From: Hirsutella rhossiliensis
Lineage: Eukaryota > Ascomycota > Sordariomycetes > Hypocreales > Ophiocordycipitaceae
Reading direction: 5' to 3'
DNA: 64,000 bases
Assembly (NCBI RefSeq): GCF_020360975.1
Contig: NW_025408670.1
Span: 6,200,001 to 6,264,000, forward strand
Shown here: positions 37,564-49,344 of the stretch, piece by piece
How positions within the stretch are numbered: the first letter of the stretch is position 1
Layout: each line of letters begins with the position of its first letter
Program-made: the position numbers and the translations under genes
Notes under the pieces: generated by a model
Told to the model about the DNA's origin: nothing
The model's database searches: none
The model's input: only the letters and a program-made list of their open reading frames with translations

Positions 37564-39278
37564 TACGGCTTCAACAGCTGCATGTCGAATGGCGGATTGG
37601 GACAAGCAGCTGAAGCCAAGCGCTTACATTTCCAGCACAATGTAGGCGGCTATTGCGAACGATTCTTTTCTGCAATGAGATGAGATTGCACCATGCGATG
37701 CGACGGAGGTTCAATGCATAAGGCTCCACAGCGGCCCGCTCCGCATCTCGGCCCCGCTAGGAAGCCGGGCTCCCTTTTCGGTACACGGCTAATTACGAAC
37801 AATTCTTCAACGGCGATCGCAACGTCTCCCCACAAATAACGACGATCGACTGGCCCGACGGCTGTGCCTGCCAATGCCTTGCCCTTTGTTGTGCACAAGC
37901 AAAAGCAAGCCATCTATTTGGCGAAAAGGTTTTTGGGTAAGTGTCCAAAGTATCAAGGACGGTACACGAAAAAGCTCGAAAAAAATGAGGAAAATATACA
38001 AGTCGCAAGGCCCTTTTTTTGGCAGATCTGGATCGGGGTTTGGAAGGACAAGACTGGTCGACCAAGAGAGTGACTGGGAACACGGCACACACCCCGGCCT
38101 ATATGTCACAAGCTTTAAACTGACGATAGGTATGGCCTACTCTGGTATGTCTTGAACCTCGATCCACGATAGACAGCGGCGACTGACAGGCACGACGACC
38201 CAGTGACGGAGCAGGGCCCCGGGAGCGCTTCCTCTACGAGCCACCACGTGGCCATACAAAGCACAGGCGACGAGGAAATGGAAGCGACGTGTTCGTGGTT
38301 TGCCTCGCCAAGGTACAAAGTACCCATGGAAATAAGACGGGGGTTCCCTGCTGGCGCATATGTCAGGAAGTGATGGCATCCTCCATGACTATCTGCCCAG
38401 GGCAGCTGCGCCGCGTGTCGCCTTTTTGATGGGGCATTGCATATGCTTGGAGGACTGTCAAGGTCGTGGTCCAATAAAAGGCGGTCCGGAAATGACTGTC
38501 GGTGGTAGGACAAAAGGCGGAATTCTCGGTGCCACACGGAAAATGGAGGACAGGCGGTGTTTCGTCGGCATTTTGTCGGAAAATTTATAGACTCGGCTAT
38601 AGGCCAAGAGCGGGCCATCAATGGCCAGTCAGTCAGGTCATGAGGGTATCGTGCCGCACAGTGCATGCACAGTGCATCCAATGATTTTGAGTGGCCGCTC
38701 GCTCCTCCGTGCATCGATTGCGCGGCTGCCCTGCAGTCGGCGTTGTCCTGCTACCTGCACAGTACTCCGTGCAGAAGTCCGCTGACCTCTGGCGTCTTTG
38801 ATCTTTATCGTGGGCCAAGGAGAATGGTTGGCGAAGTAGTACGAATTACATGGGATGTCAATTAACTTGTCTTGGCATCCTCCCTCTGCTGCACAGTGTG
38901 CGCGGAGATGTGGGCCGGCACAGTGCGCCCGAAGCTACCCTCCCGCAGGACCTCGAAGATGCACGATGCACCCTTTTGCCTCTTGCCCACTCCCGTCTTG
39001 CAGGCCGCGGCGAGCCTTGCTGCCCAAGAGTGGCATGAGAAGGGAGCGTTGGCTCTAATCTTCTTGTGTTTAGGGCCGAGTGGTGGTGTGTTTGGTCTAG
39101 TCGATACTAGACTCGCGCGCCTCCGCTTTTCCTCGACTATTTCTTGCTCCCCTTCCTCTCCCCTCTCTCCTCCTCCCACTGCCGCTTGGCTCCCCCCCCT
39201 CCCAAAAGACCGACGAAGACCGACGAAGACTGCCTGGCCTCGTCGTACCTCCTCAAGCCATCGTCCCCTGCCCGTTGG
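37564..39278. other. intergenic, promoter region of the GATA-type gene at its right end
   Basis: No gene seen. From about 39120 the sequence is a strongly pyrimidine-rich leader (TTCCTCTCCCCTCTCTCC) running to the start at 39279. Confidence 0.5.
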
Positions 39279-40015
39279 ATGTCCATCGCCAGCCGCAGTC
39301 CGCACCACGCCCTCCAGCACACAGGCGGCCCCCCTCAACGAGGATCCGTCGCCTCCGCCACTCCATGGTGCAGCAGCAGCAGCCCCGACGACCATGAGCC
39401 CTCCATGTCCGGGTCTAAGCCGGCCACGCGCCTGCTCCCGGGCGATGGCCTTGGCTTCCACATGGTGCGTCTGCCGCTCCTGGATCAGCGTCGTCATTCA
39501 GGCTGACACGCACTGCCATGTTCCAGATGCGCTCCGAGGCTGATCAAGTGGGCTTCCCCCTCTTCATCTCCCACTCCCCCCTGACCCACGGCAGCCCTCC
39601 GCATCCCGTCCAACCCCGTGCCGATGCTACAAGAGTCTCCAAGAAGAGCAAACAGCCGCCCCGGGCCAAGGCTGACGGTGACATCCTTCATCCTCCCAAG
39701 CACAACCATTCCCAGCAACCGCGTGAGCAAGAACAGCACCGACACGATGCCCATCACTCTCGCCACCGCAAGTCCGGCGTCCAGCGCAAGCAGGTCTGTG
39801 CTCTCTCGCCTACTCCCAACATCCCGCGAGGCCACACCCTTGCCCGCTGACAGCCGCCGCAGCGCACCCGCAACTCGCGCATGAAGTGCCACGCCTGCGG
39901 CACTGGCGAGACGCCCGAATGGCGCTGCGGTCCCGACGGTCTCGGCACGCTGTGCAATGTATGTGGCCTAGTTTTTGCCAAGCAGCAGCGGCGTCGATCA
40001 GGAGCTTGGCATTAG
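39279..40015 (+). CDS. small GATA-type zinc-finger protein
   Basis: Three exons: 39279-39464, 39527-39793, 39863-40015, all joined in phase 0 by GT-AG introns of 62 and 69 bp; product 201 aa. Exons 1-2 are low-complexity, with Ser/Pro and His/Gln/Lys-rich stretches. Exon 3 encodes a single C-x2-C-x18-C-x2-C finger at about residues 160-185 (CHACGTGETPEWRCGPDG then TLCNVCGLVFAK), the 18-residue-loop class found in WC-1/WC-2 and several fungal GATA proteins, followed by a short basic QQRRRSG and stop. This predicts GATA-motif DNA binding in the nucleus. Unusual points are the finger at the extreme C-terminus, Cys in place of the usual Arg after EWR, and GTATGT, a perfect fungal donor, inside the finger codons. 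An alternative acceptor at 39853 would add three residues. It is convergent with 5-oxoprolinase. Confidence 0.75.
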
Positions 40016-40327
40016 GGAAGGCGTAAGAGCTGGGCGAAGTCGTGAGTCCCGAGAGAGGATGAACGTGTGGCAGCCAGGACCAAAGTCGCATGTGTCCATC
40101 TGGAGACTGGCACCCTCTCTGCAACAGCATCACCAACACGAGGTTCCGATCCCAGACGCCGGCATGTCCATGACACATGGGAACAAGGCGATTTGGAGCG
40201 CCGCTTCGAATCCGTACCGGCAGATCGGGTCTCCTCGTGTCCTTCCTGGGAAAGCGGCGCGAGGCAGACATGAACTGTCATCCTGCTGCGTAGCAGCTCG
40301 AGCACGGCTCCGGTTCATACTTCAAAA

Positions 40328-43300
40328 TCATTCATCCTCCCCCTCGTCATCCTCCCCCCAGCCACCGCCTCCTGGCGTCTGAATAACGACGCTATCCCCG
40401 GGGCCAAGCTTGGTCGTCGCCTTGGCGCCCAGGTTGATGATTTTCTTCTCGCCCGTCATCTCGTCCGTCACATGGATAGCATTCAGCCCCGCGTGTCCAT
40501 CGCCCCCTCCGTCCATGCCGAACGGACGGCGAGACCTCCGCTCGCTAAGAATCGAGCACTGGACCGGCACACGAAACTCAATCTCGCGAATGGTTCCATC
40601 GCCTCCTCGGTTCTTGCCGCGCCCGCCCGAGCCCTTGCGCAGCTCGAAGCGCCGCAGGATACAGGGATAGCGCTTCTCAAAGACCTCGGGGTCCGTGATG
40701 CGAGTGTTGGTCATGTGCGTGTGGACGCCGCTCTGGCCTGCCCACGTCGGCCCGGCGCCGGAGCCGCCCGCGATGGTCTCGTAATAGCCGAAGCCGTCCT
40801 TGTGCTCGCCCGTCACGGCGTCCTTGCCGCCGGTGCCAAAGGTGAGATTGTTGCAGCAACCTTGGCTGGCTGCGCAGGCGCGGAAAGCCCGAAGCACCAC
40901 GTCGGTGACTCGCTGCGACGTGAGGACGTTGCCGCCAACGACAGCGAGGCCGGCGGCGGGGTTCAGGATGGTGCCCGAGGGGACGACGATTTTGACGGGC
41001 GTCAGACACCCCTGGTTCAGCGGGATCGACGACGAGACGAGACTACGCAGGCAGTAGATGATGGCCGAGTGTGTGATGGCTATCGGGGCGTTGGTGTTGC
41101 CCAGGACCTGGGGGCCTGTCCCGGTAAAGTCAAAGGTGGCAGAGCCGTCGGGCGAGATGGTGACGGCGAGGCGGATGGGCGTTCCGTCATCCATGTAGTC
41201 GGTGGCCGTCAGCGGCTCCGGCCCATGCTTGGCGAGGGTGGCCCGCATGAGGGCGCGGACGGCGTCCTCGGCCGTGTGCTGGATGGCGTACATGTATCGG
41301 TGCACGCAGCCAAGGCCAAACTCGGCGATGAGGGCCTTGATGAGCAGGATGCCCTTGGCGTTGGCCGCTATCTGGGCCTTGAGGTCCGAGAGGTTGTCCT
41401 GCAGCCTCCGCGTGCCCGAGCAGCCTTGGTGCCGAGCCGGCTCCTCGAGCAAGAGCCTCCGCACCTCGTCCTCGTCGAAGCGGCCGGCGCTCACGAGCTT
41501 GGTCGACTCAATCGCGGCGCCTTCTTGCCACAGCGCCGACGAGGTGGGCGGCATGGATCCCGGCAGAATGCCGCCAATGTCGGCGTGGTGGCCGCGCGAG
41601 GCCACGTAAAACGCCAGTGCATCTCCGTCGAAGACCGGGGTGATGACGGTGATGTCCGGCAGGTGGGTGCCGCCGCACGACGGGTGGTTTGACACGAGCA
41701 CGTCGCCGTCCTGAAGCCGGCCCTCCCACAGCTTGTGCTGGTGCTGGACGGCGAACTGCATGGAGCCCAGATGCACCGGCACGTGGGGCGCGTTGGCGAC
41801 GAGGCCGCCGTCGGGGCTGAAGATGGCGCACGAGAAGTCGAGACGCTCCTTGATGTTGGTCGAAACGGCCGTCTTCTTCAGCGTGCGGCCCATCTGCTCC
41901 GCCACAGACATGAAGCGATGGCCGAATACGGTCAGTTGGATCGGGCTGAACTCGTCACCCGTGGCGTCCGGCAAAGACTCCATCGGGCGAGGAGCGGCGT
42001 CGACGACGACGTAGCTGTCGAGGATCGTGGCCGTCGTGCCCGGCCAGACGAGGATTGTCTGGGTGTTGTCGATGATGAGGGCCGGCCCGGCCAGGTGCGC
42101 TCCCGCAGGCAGACCCTGCAGCTCGTAAACAGGGGTCTCGAGGTAGCCGCAGGCGTCAAAATATACGGGGCTTATTCCGCTGGGAGCCGGGGGCGAGGAA
42201 TGGCGCATCAGCTTCTTCATCTGGGCAAAGGGAGTGCTGGCCCGTCTGGCCCCTGTGGCGCCGACGGCCCTGATACGAATGTCATCGACGACAATACCCT
42301 TGTCCGGGAAGTGGAAGCCAAAGCCGCGGCGGTGGGCCTCCTCAAACTCGCGCTTGAAGTCCCAGTCGTCGTCGCCCTTGCGGATCATGAGGGAGCTGCT
42401 GGAGCCAACGTAACGCATGCTCAGGTAGGCGCTGTGGGAGATGCGTCCCGGCGGAAAGCCTTGCTTGATGAGCTCGAGGGTGGCCTGCTCGGCGAGCTGC
42501 TCGAGCTGGAGGCGGAGGGCGGCCTTGGTTTCGTCACGGTACATGATGGCCGCGGGCCGCTGAACCTCGTGGACGACGTCGGCCAGCGAGATGCCGTAGG
42601 CCGACAGGACGGACGAATACTTGTGGATGATGATGCGTGAGATGCCGAGAACCCCGGCGACGGAGCAAGCGTGCTGCCCGCCGGCGCCGCCGAAGCAGGC
42701 GAGATGGTGGTCGCCGGCCTCGTGTCCGCGTGCCTCGGTGAGGGCGCGGATGGGTCCAGCCATGCCCTCGTCGGCGACTTTGAGAAAGCCGAGGGCGACT
42801 TCTTGGGGCGAGAAGGGCGACAGGCCGGAGCGCTTTCTGTCCCGGTTAATGTCGGCCGTCAACTCGGCGAACTTGGCGTCGACAATGTCCCGGCTCAGCG
42901 GCTCATTCTCCTCGGGGCCAAAGACCTTGGGGAAGTAGTCTGGGAGCAGGCGGCCGAGGAGAAGGTTGGCATCGGTTATGGTGAGGGGCCCTCCCTTGCG
43001 GTAGCAGGCGGGCCCCGGATGGGCCGAGGCCGAGTCGGGCCCAACGTGGAAAAGGCCGTTTTTCCAGCCCAGGATGGAGCCTCCTCCGGCAGCGACGGTG
43101 TGGATGTCGAGCTGGGGCGACTGGATGGCGATGCCGGCCGTGGTCGTCTCGAAGACGTGGTCATAGGCGCCGGCGTACCGCGACACGTCGGTCGAAGTCC
43201 CTCCCATGTCGAAGCCGATGATGGGGCGGCGTTCGTCCTCGTCGAAAGAGGTCTGGGCGTAGCCGACGACGCCGCCGGCGGGCCCGGACAGGATGGCCTT

Positions 43301-44185
43301 GAGGCCGGTGAAGTTGCGGTAGTCGGCAAGGCCACCGTCGGACTGCATGAACTCGATGCGTGTGGCGGCGGAGCCGAAGCCGCCCTTGAAGTTTGCGGAA
43401 ATGGAGTCGATGTAACGTCGGATGACGGGGGTCAGGTAGGCGTCGGCGACGGCGGACATGCCGCGGGGGACGACGTTGATCATGGGCTGGACCTGCGACG
43501 AGAGGGTGACGGAGAAGCCCACGCGCCGGGCCAGTTGGCCGACTAGGAGCTCGTGGTCCGGGAAGGCGTATGAGTGGATGAAGACGACGGCAACGGAGCG
43601 AAAGCCCAGCGCCCAGAGCTCGGCCAGCCGGACCTCGATTTCGGCAGGGTCGGGCCGCCGCAGGACACGCATCGTCTCTCCCGTCAGGGCGGTGACGAGG
43701 TCGGCGTCGTCCGGACCGGGGACCGTCTTGGCGGCGGCGGGGTCCTCGGTGTAGTCTTCCATGGTGACACGCTCGTCGATCTCGACGACGCGGGCAAAGA
43801 GAGCCTCGGGCCTCGAGACGGAGAGATCAAAGATGTCGGGGCGGGACTGGTTTCCAATGGCCAGGAGGTGGCGGAAGCCGCGGGTGGTGATGAGGGCGAC
43901 GGGGTCTCCCTTGCGCTCGAGCAGGGCGTTTGTGGCGACCGTGGTACCCATGCGAATGGACTCGAAGTGGAAGAGGTCGAGGGGCTGGCCCCGGGGCAGG
44001 GACTCGCCGGTGACCAGCTCGAGAACGCGGCGGATGCCCTCGGTGGGTGCATCCTGGTAGTTTGCCGGGTCGACGGAGAGGAGCTTGAGGACGATGTCGT
44101 CGTCACGGCCGGGGACAGCGGCGTGCACGTCGGTGAAGGTCCCACCTCTGTCGATGGAGACGCGGATGCGGAGCGGCTCGGCCAT
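40328..44185 (-). CDS. OXP1: 5-oxoprolinase (ATP-hydrolysing), HyuA-HyuB fusion
   Basis: One intronless frame of 1285 aa, the usual length for eukaryotic 5-oxoprolinase. The ATG at 44185 gives [20 protein letters not shown], the family N-terminus; the frame stays open upstream to 44494 only through CA-repeat leader. The N-terminal half is the HyuA part: DRGGTFTD (12-19), [52 protein letters not shown]. The C-terminal half is Hyu[38 protein letters not shown], and [20 protein letters not shown] near the end. The enzyme opens 5-oxo-L-proline to L-glutamate with ATP in the cytosol, closing the gamma-glutamyl (glutathione) cycle. Large GC-biased antisense frames over the same DNA are shadows. A GT/CA repeat lies about 200-245 bp upstream of the start. 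Confidence 0.96.
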   Translation of the reverse strand: MAEPLRIRVSIDRGGTFTDVHAAVPGRDDDIVLKLLSVDPANYQDAPTEGIRRVLELVTGESLPRGQPLDLFHFESIRMGTTVATNALLERKGDPVALITTRGFRHLLAIGNQSRPDIFDLSVSRPEALFARVVEIDERVTMEDYTEDPAAAKTVPGPDDADLVTALTGETMRVLRRPDPAEIEVRLAELWALGFRSVAVVFIHSYAFPDHELLVGQLARRVGFSVTLSSQVQPMINVVPRGMSAVADAYLTPVIRRYIDSISANFKGGFGSAATRIEFMQSDGGLADYRNFTGLKAILSGPAGGVVGYAQTSFDEDERRPIIGFDMGGTSTDVSRYAGAYDHVFETTTAGIAIQSPQLDIHTVAAGGGSILGWKNGLFHVGPDSASAHPGPACYRKGGPLTITDANLLLGRLLPDYFPKVFGPEENEPLSRDIVDAKFAELTADINRDRKRSGLSPFSPQEVALGFLKVADEGMAGPIRALTEARGHEAGDHHLACFGGAGGQHACSVAGVLGISRIIIHKYSSVLSAYGISLADVVHEVQRPAAIMYRDETKAALRLQLEQLAEQATLELIKQGFPPGRISHSAYLSMRYVGSSSSLMIRKGDDDWDFKREFEEAHRRGFGFHFPDKGIVVDDIRIRAVGATGARRASTPFAQMKKLMRHSSPPAPSGISPVYFDACGYLETPVYELQGLPAGAHLAGPALIIDNTQTILVWPGTTATILDSYVVVDAAPRPMESLPDATGDEFSPIQLTVFGHRFMSVAEQMGRTLKKTAVSTNIKERLDFSCAIFSPDGGLVANAPHVPVHLGSMQFAVQHQHKLWEGRLQDGDVLVSNHPSCGGTHLPDITVITPVFDGDALAFYVASRGHHADIGGILPGSMPPTSSALWQEGAAIESTKLVSAGRFDEDEVRRLLLEEPARHQGCSGTRRLQDNLSDLKAQIAANAKGILLIKALIAEFGLGCVHRYMYAIQHTAEDAVRALMRATLAKHGPEPLTATDYMDDGTPIRLAVTISPDGSATFDFTGTGPQVLGNTNAPIAITHSAIIYCLRSLVSSSIPLNQGCLTPVKIVVPSGTILNPAAGLAVVGGNVLTSQRVTDVVLRAFRACAASQGCCNNLTFGTGGKDAVTGEHKDGFGYYETIAGGSGAGPTWAGQSGVHTHMTNTRITDPEVFEKRYPCILRRFELRKGSGGRGKNRGGDGTIREIEFRVPVQCSILSERRSRRPFGMDGGGDGHAGLNAIHVTDEMTGEKKIINLGAKATTKLGPGDSVVIQTPGGGGWGEDDEGEDE

Positions 44186-44908
44186 GATGGCTTGGCTTGC
44201 CGGACGGCAGGGAGGGGGCTTTCGATTTGCGTTGCTCTCTCTCTCTCCCTCTCTATGTACGCACACAAGAGGGGGATGGCGAGAGAGATTGGGCAGATGT
44301 ACGAAGAGGCGCGGGGGGAAGCTGTTCAAAGTAAAATAATGGGAAAGCGTGAGGTTGGGGTCACACGGTATGACGGGATCTTGTGTGTGTTGCGTGTGTG
44401 TGTGTGTGTGTGGGTGTGTATGTGTGTGTGCCGCCCAGTTGGGTCCGGAGAATGCCACGGGGTATGGAGAAGGTTTATACGGACATGGACGCACGCATGG
44501 GGAACGAACGGGGAGGAACGCTGGGCGACAGGAAAAGGAGTCCCGTCAACCCAGTTCCCTGTCTTATTCTCGTGGCCAAGTGCGCGCGGGCCAAGATGGG
44601 CAAGGACCCGGGCGGCTTCGGGGGCGCAAGCACCGGAGTGGGTCCGCGGCCGGCCCGGCGTGCTGGAAGCGTCGTGGGGGTCTAGCAGTACGTACGGAGT
44701 ACTATTATATACTAAGCGAGAGCGTTGCGCACAGTACGTGGATACCCTCGCAGGTACTGTACCTGTACTGAAGATAGTGGGGCTCTGCTGCCATGACGCG
44801 GCCCGTGATTGGACGAGGCCACGTGCAGGCGACACCGGGGTTGCTCGGTCAAAGAGATGATGAACAGCGAGCAGCCGGAACAGACTGAACAGGACAAAAA
44901 AAAAGAAG
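44186..44908. other. upstream region of 5-oxoprolinase and tRNA-Cys terminator
   Basis: The region carries a CT/GA-rich leader (44235-44262), the (GT)n run, and a run of ten A at 44895-44904. Read on the minus strand this is the T-run terminator directly 3' of the tRNA-Cys gene. Confidence 0.6.
44382..44430. repeat. (GT)n/(CA)n microsatellite upstream of 5-oxoprolinase
   Basis: About 49 bp of mostly GT dinucleotides with a few interruptions, about 200-245 bp upstream of the 5-oxoprolinase start codon, probably in its promoter or leader. Confidence 0.95.
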
Positions 44909-45005
44909 TGCCCCAGGCCAGAGTTGAACTGGCGACCTTTCCAAGGCACTTGCCGTTTTTCCGCAACTTTGCAGTTGAACTGCTCTTCCGTTGAGCTACC
45001 GGGGC
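44909..45005 (-). tRNA. tRNA-Cys (GCA) with intron
   Basis: A 97-nt gene. Acceptor arms GCCCCGG and CTGGGGC pair fully (one G.U), with discriminator A. The D-arm is GCTC-AACGGAA-GAGC. The T-arm is GCCAG-TTCAACT-CTGGC, matching the GTTCAANTC B-box consensus. The anticodon region reads CTGCAA, so the anticodon is GCA (Cys), followed by an intron of about 23 nt after position 37. The remaining anticodon stem is TTCAA with TTGGA. The D-arm to anticodon-arm junction has one nucleotide more than usual, giving a possible G.A-extended stem. A T-run terminator follows (44895-44904 on the plus strand). CCA is not encoded, as expected in eukaryotes. Confidence 0.88.
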
Positions 45006-45771
45006 TTGGGTGTCTGCTGAAGGTATTCGCCGCTCCATCGCATTAAGTACGTACCTGCTCACCCGGGCCCTGCATATGTATGTACCCGGTACGTGCCACC
45101 GCGCCCGCCCGCCAGCACTTGCCGGACCGAACCCTGGTTCATCATTTCGTACAGTACCTAGGTAGCTTGGGAGGTAGGTACTTGGCTAACAGACTAGGTA
45201 CCTTGGATAGGTACTCTACTAAATGCCTTGCTCTCATGCGCACTGTCCAAACTGTGCGCGGCCGTGGATCCGTCGGAGTCGATTCCCGACCCTGACCGCA
45301 ACTGTGGTCCGGCTCGGCAGCCTCGTCTCATCCCGACGCTGTTTCTGCGCCGCCGCCGCCGCCACTCCTCTCCTCTTCAGCTATCGTGCTCTGGGTGCCG
45401 CCTCGGCTCACAATCCCCACTCCCACGCGCCCCACGCCAAACGCACACGACATTGCATACATAACGCACAAGAAACTCACTCACTCATTCAGTCACTCAC
45501 CCACTCACTCACTCACGCATGCACACGTACATGCAAGACTCGCTCAGGCACTCACTCCTCCTCACGCTTGCGTCTCATTCGCGCGCCGCGCAGTTGGCCC
45601 CGTCGCTCTCCATCGCCGACGACGCCCGCTGACGGCTGAGACCAGGGAGGGGGGAAGGGGGGGGAGGATCGTTGCATCTCGGCTTCGTTCTCCGCCATCT
45701 GCTCGGCTTGCCCACTGTCCGTGACGCGTTTCTTTTTCCCTCTCTGTAGGTCCGTGACAGCATAGGCGGGC
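45006..45771. other. upstream region of the first Zn2Cys6 regulator
   Basis: No gene. Contains a TACCTAGGTA palindrome (45155-45164), further GGTA words to about 45215, a CTCA-rich simple repeat (45475-45520) and a CT-rich leader. Confidence 0.5.
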
Positions 45772-48445
45772 ATGGCTGCTCGCGCCGCCGCCGCCCCGGT
45801 CACGGCCCCGGCCACGGACCACATGTCCTCCCGGCCCGTCGCGTGAGTCCCGAAACCAACCGCCCTTCCCCCGCTCTCTTGCTCCCCGTCCGTAGCTTCC
45901 GGCTCCGGCTCTCCGCCCGGTGACACACGTTGCTTGTCCCCGCGTCTCTCTGCATGCATGTGCTAACCCGGGGGCCGGCCTCGCATAGCTGCCTCCACTG
46001 CCGTCAGCGGCGCTCGTACTGCTCCAAGGAGAAGCCGAGCTGCTCGCGGTGCCGCGATGGCGGGCTGGCGTGCGTGTACGAGGGGGCGAGGAAGATTCTC
46101 GTCAACGAGTCGTGAGTCCCTTGGGCCGCGTGTATGTTTGTCTGCTCAGCACCGACGCTTTTGTTTGTCAGTTATCTGAGGCAGCTCGAGGCCAAGGCCA
46201 AGGCTTTCGACGGTGGGCCTCTTCTCTTATCCTCCTTGTTCTCTACTCCTCCTCCTCCTCCTCCTCCTCCTTCTTGTCTCTCTCTCCCTTGACGGCCCGC
46301 GAGCTTGACGGCTGACCTGTTTCCATCCGGCAGCCGCGCAGTCGAGTGAGGCCAGTGGCGATGGCGGCCGAGACCAGGGCGCCGCGCTCGACGGAGACGA
46401 GGACTTCGGCGACGAGCAGCCCTTGCTCGAGCCCTTTACCCAGCTCAGCCTCGACCGGCCCTTGACCAGTAAGTCCCCGTCTCCCTCCACGCCCCCCCTC
46501 CTGCCCGCCGCCGTTCTGAGCAGGGCCGGGAGCCAGGCTTCCAGGGCCCCGCGTCGTCGGACAACTTCCTGCGCAACGCGCGCAAGCTGTCGGGCCGCTA
46601 CGGCGCCGCCGCCGCCGCCGACAACGACGACGCCGGCCTCGACGACGCCAACCTGTACGAGCCCGACGCGCTGCCCTCGCGCCGGCACACGGTCCTCCGG
46701 CTGAGCTCACGGCTGCCGCCCGTCGACATGGCACGCCGGCTGTTTGCGGCGCAGTACATGTACATCGGCACCATCTTTGCCTTTACCGACCCGGCCGACT
46801 CGTTTGAGCGCCTCCTGGCCGCCGCCTATCACGCCGGCGCCCCGGACCTGCGCGACCGCGACGGCTGCCTCGCCTACGCGAAGCTGCTGCTGGTCCTGGC
46901 CTTTGGCCAGCTGTACTCGGTCAACCAGTGGGTCGGCTTCCGCGGGCCCCCCGGCTTCGACTACTTCACCGACGCGCTGAGCCTGCTGCCCGAGTCGCAC
47001 GAGGCCGGCTCGATCCTGGGCGTCGAGACGCTGGCGCTGGCGGGCTACTTCATGCAGAACATGAACCGGCGCGACGCCGCCTTCCAGTACGTCGGCAGGG
47101 CGCTGCGCATGGCCATCTCGCTCGGCCTGCACCAGGAGGTCAGCCCGGGGGCCGCCACCGCCGCCGGGGCCGGGGCCGACGAGGCGGCGGCGCGCGAGCA
47201 CCGGCGCCGCGTGTGGTGGTCCGTCTACAGCCTCGACCGCATCCTGTGCGCCAAGTCGGGCAACCCCCTGACCATCCAGGACGACGACATCGGCGTCGAC
47301 CAGCCGGCGCCGCTGGCCGGGGCCGACGACGCCGCGTCGTGCCCGGCCGTGATGCTGCGGCACTACACGCAGCTGTCGCGCATCCTGGGCCGCATCCACA
47401 CCACCATCTACCGCCGCGCGGCGCCGCGCTCGGGCCGCAGCCTGATGGCCTCGGTGCAGAGCATCGTCCTGGCCCTGTCGCGCTGGCACCGCGAGCTGCC
47501 GGACCGGCTGCGCTTCGAGCCCGCGCGCCTGCGCTTCAGCCGCGAGAGCGTCGGCGCCCTCGCCCACTACTTCTTCTGCATCAACATGACGGTGCGCCCG
47601 CTGTTCTTCCACATCGTCCAGCGCCGCCTGCGCGCCGTCCGCGCCGCCGGGCCCGGCGCGCGCCAGCGGGACTGGAGGGAGGGCCTGTCGCACACGACGG
47701 CCAGGGTCATTGACATGTGCGTCGGCGCGGCGCAGGACACGGTCAACATGATGGTGATTGCCTCGCAGCGGGACATGGTTGGTGGGTCTTGTTGCTTCTT
47801 GTCCTCTTCCCTTCCCATGGGTGAGGAGTCGTGTGAGGCCTCGCTGATGCAAGGCCAGCGACGTACGGCTACATGGACGGCGAGCACATCTTCTCGGCCA
47901 CCATTGTGCTCGTCATGGTCTGCGCGGCATTCCCAACCACGCCGGCCAACAGCTTGGCCATGAACGCCGGCCTCAGCCTGCTGCGCAGCATGGGCGAGCG
48001 CGGAAACAGCCACATGGGCGCACGGCACGAGCTGCTCGTCCACCTGCACGCCAGCCTTGCCGACCATGACGACCAGCATCACCGCCATGACGGCAACAAG
48101 ACGCCTACCAGCACCAACGACAACAACGACAACACGACTCAGGGCGCCCACCACCAACACAGGGCGTCTTCGCTTCCCTTTCCGCAGACCGCCATGCCGC
48201 CTCAGCACCAGGGGCAGATCATAGGCTCCGTCATCAACCCCCCGGGCCCCGACGGGGTAAGCGAGGCGCTGGCGACCTTCCCGGCCGTCGACAGCAGCGC
48301 CCTCGACGAGCCCTTTTACGACGAGAGCGCCACCACGGGCATGGACTTTGGCCTCTGGGAGGAGGGCTTCGCTTGCCCGACCATGGACTTGGACGGCGCC
48401 GGCAGCGTCCACCTGTCCGACTTTATCCACAGCCACGACGTCTGA
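45772..48445 (+). CDS. Zn2Cys6 fungal transcription factor (fungal-specific TF domain)
   Basis: Six exons: 45772-45842, 45989-46111, 46172-46212, 46334-46468, 46537-47781, 47859-48445. Joined they form one 733-aa frame. The binuclear cluster starts just after intron 1: CLHCRQRRSYC then SKEKPSCSRCRDGGLAC (Cys 25, 28, 35, 42, 45, 52). A short linker with YLRQLEAKAKAFD follows, probably the dimerising helix. The large fifth exon holds the fungal-specific TF middle homology region: PPVDMARRLFAAQYMYIGTI, FERLLAAAYHAGAP, and GRALRMAISLGLHQE followed by RRRVWWSVYSLDRIL. The C-terminal tail is low-complexity and acidic, a likely activation region. It is a nuclear regulator; its nearest gene is the MFS transporter 900 bp downstream on the same strand, a plausible target. 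The exon-5 acceptor (46536) was chosen by frame. Confidence 0.9.
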
Positions 48446-49344
48446 AGGTAGAATTATATACATCACCGCTCTCTCGGGTAAGAGAACAGCGGGACTGCCC
48501 GTAGCAGCAAGTAGGTAGAGGCACCGATAAGAAGGCGAGTAAAGGGGGGGGGGGGTTGACTGTCCCGTACAGCGAGTGTCCGACTTACATACACCGGCAC
48601 AGCCGCCAGCGGCTAAACATATCCGCCTCGGCCTCCCTCCGCCATGTAAGCTTTTTCCATCCCCAAGACACGTCCACGGTGCCGCCGCGGCCCCCCAGGA
48701 CGGAAATGGCCTCCGTCGCTTGCACGGCTGCTGCTCCACACGACGTGGGAAAAACTCGGACTCTGTCCCACCACGTTGCGCCCCTACCGGGGCTACGATA
48801 CGTCCAAACGGGCAAATGGGAAAGTTAATTTTCCCATCTCGCTCCCCCTTGTTGCGGAAAAAAAAAATTAAACACATAATTTAGTGTACGCACATATACC
48901 CGACCAGAGGGGAGGGAGTGCGAGCCAGAGCCAGACAGCCCGCGGACGAGAGCCGGCAAGGCAGATGCAGAGTTGCAGTAAGAGGGGGAGGAGGAAGAAG
49001 GAGAAGTTTAAACACGAACCCTTGCATTCTTGGGGCATCGTACGATGGGCAGGGCAGGCGCGAATACTATATGTACATATATCCGTCGACTCTGGCCAGG
49101 ACAAGAGGGATATATATATTATACATACAGATATATACTCGCCCGGGCTGGCTCTCCGGGCTTTGTTGAGCCATCCCTGCTTGCTCGTCTGTCTGCCTGC
49201 CTCGTCTTGTGTCTTTCGGCGCCGCTCCCCGACCACCGCCGAAGCCGAGATCCCGCCGCCCGCCCGGCCTACCGATACTCTGCCTGTCTCCTGTCCACCT
49301 CCCACTCTGTCGGTGGGAAACGAGGCCGAGGAAGGCTGTAAGCC
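48446..49344. other. intergenic between regulator and MFS transporter
   Basis: No gene seen. A GGGGGGGGGGG run lies near 48544-48555; the MFS promoter and CT-rich leader occupy about 49150-49330. Confidence 0.5.

Noticed and set aside
40472..44860. Several 290-430 codon plus-strand frames opposite 5-oxoprolinase
   Set aside because: GC-biased third positions of the real gene keep the antisense open; no domains are present.
46707..47852. 381-codon minus-strand frame opposite the first regulator
   Set aside because: Antisense shadow of a GC-rich exon with Arg/Gln/Ala composition and no family signature.
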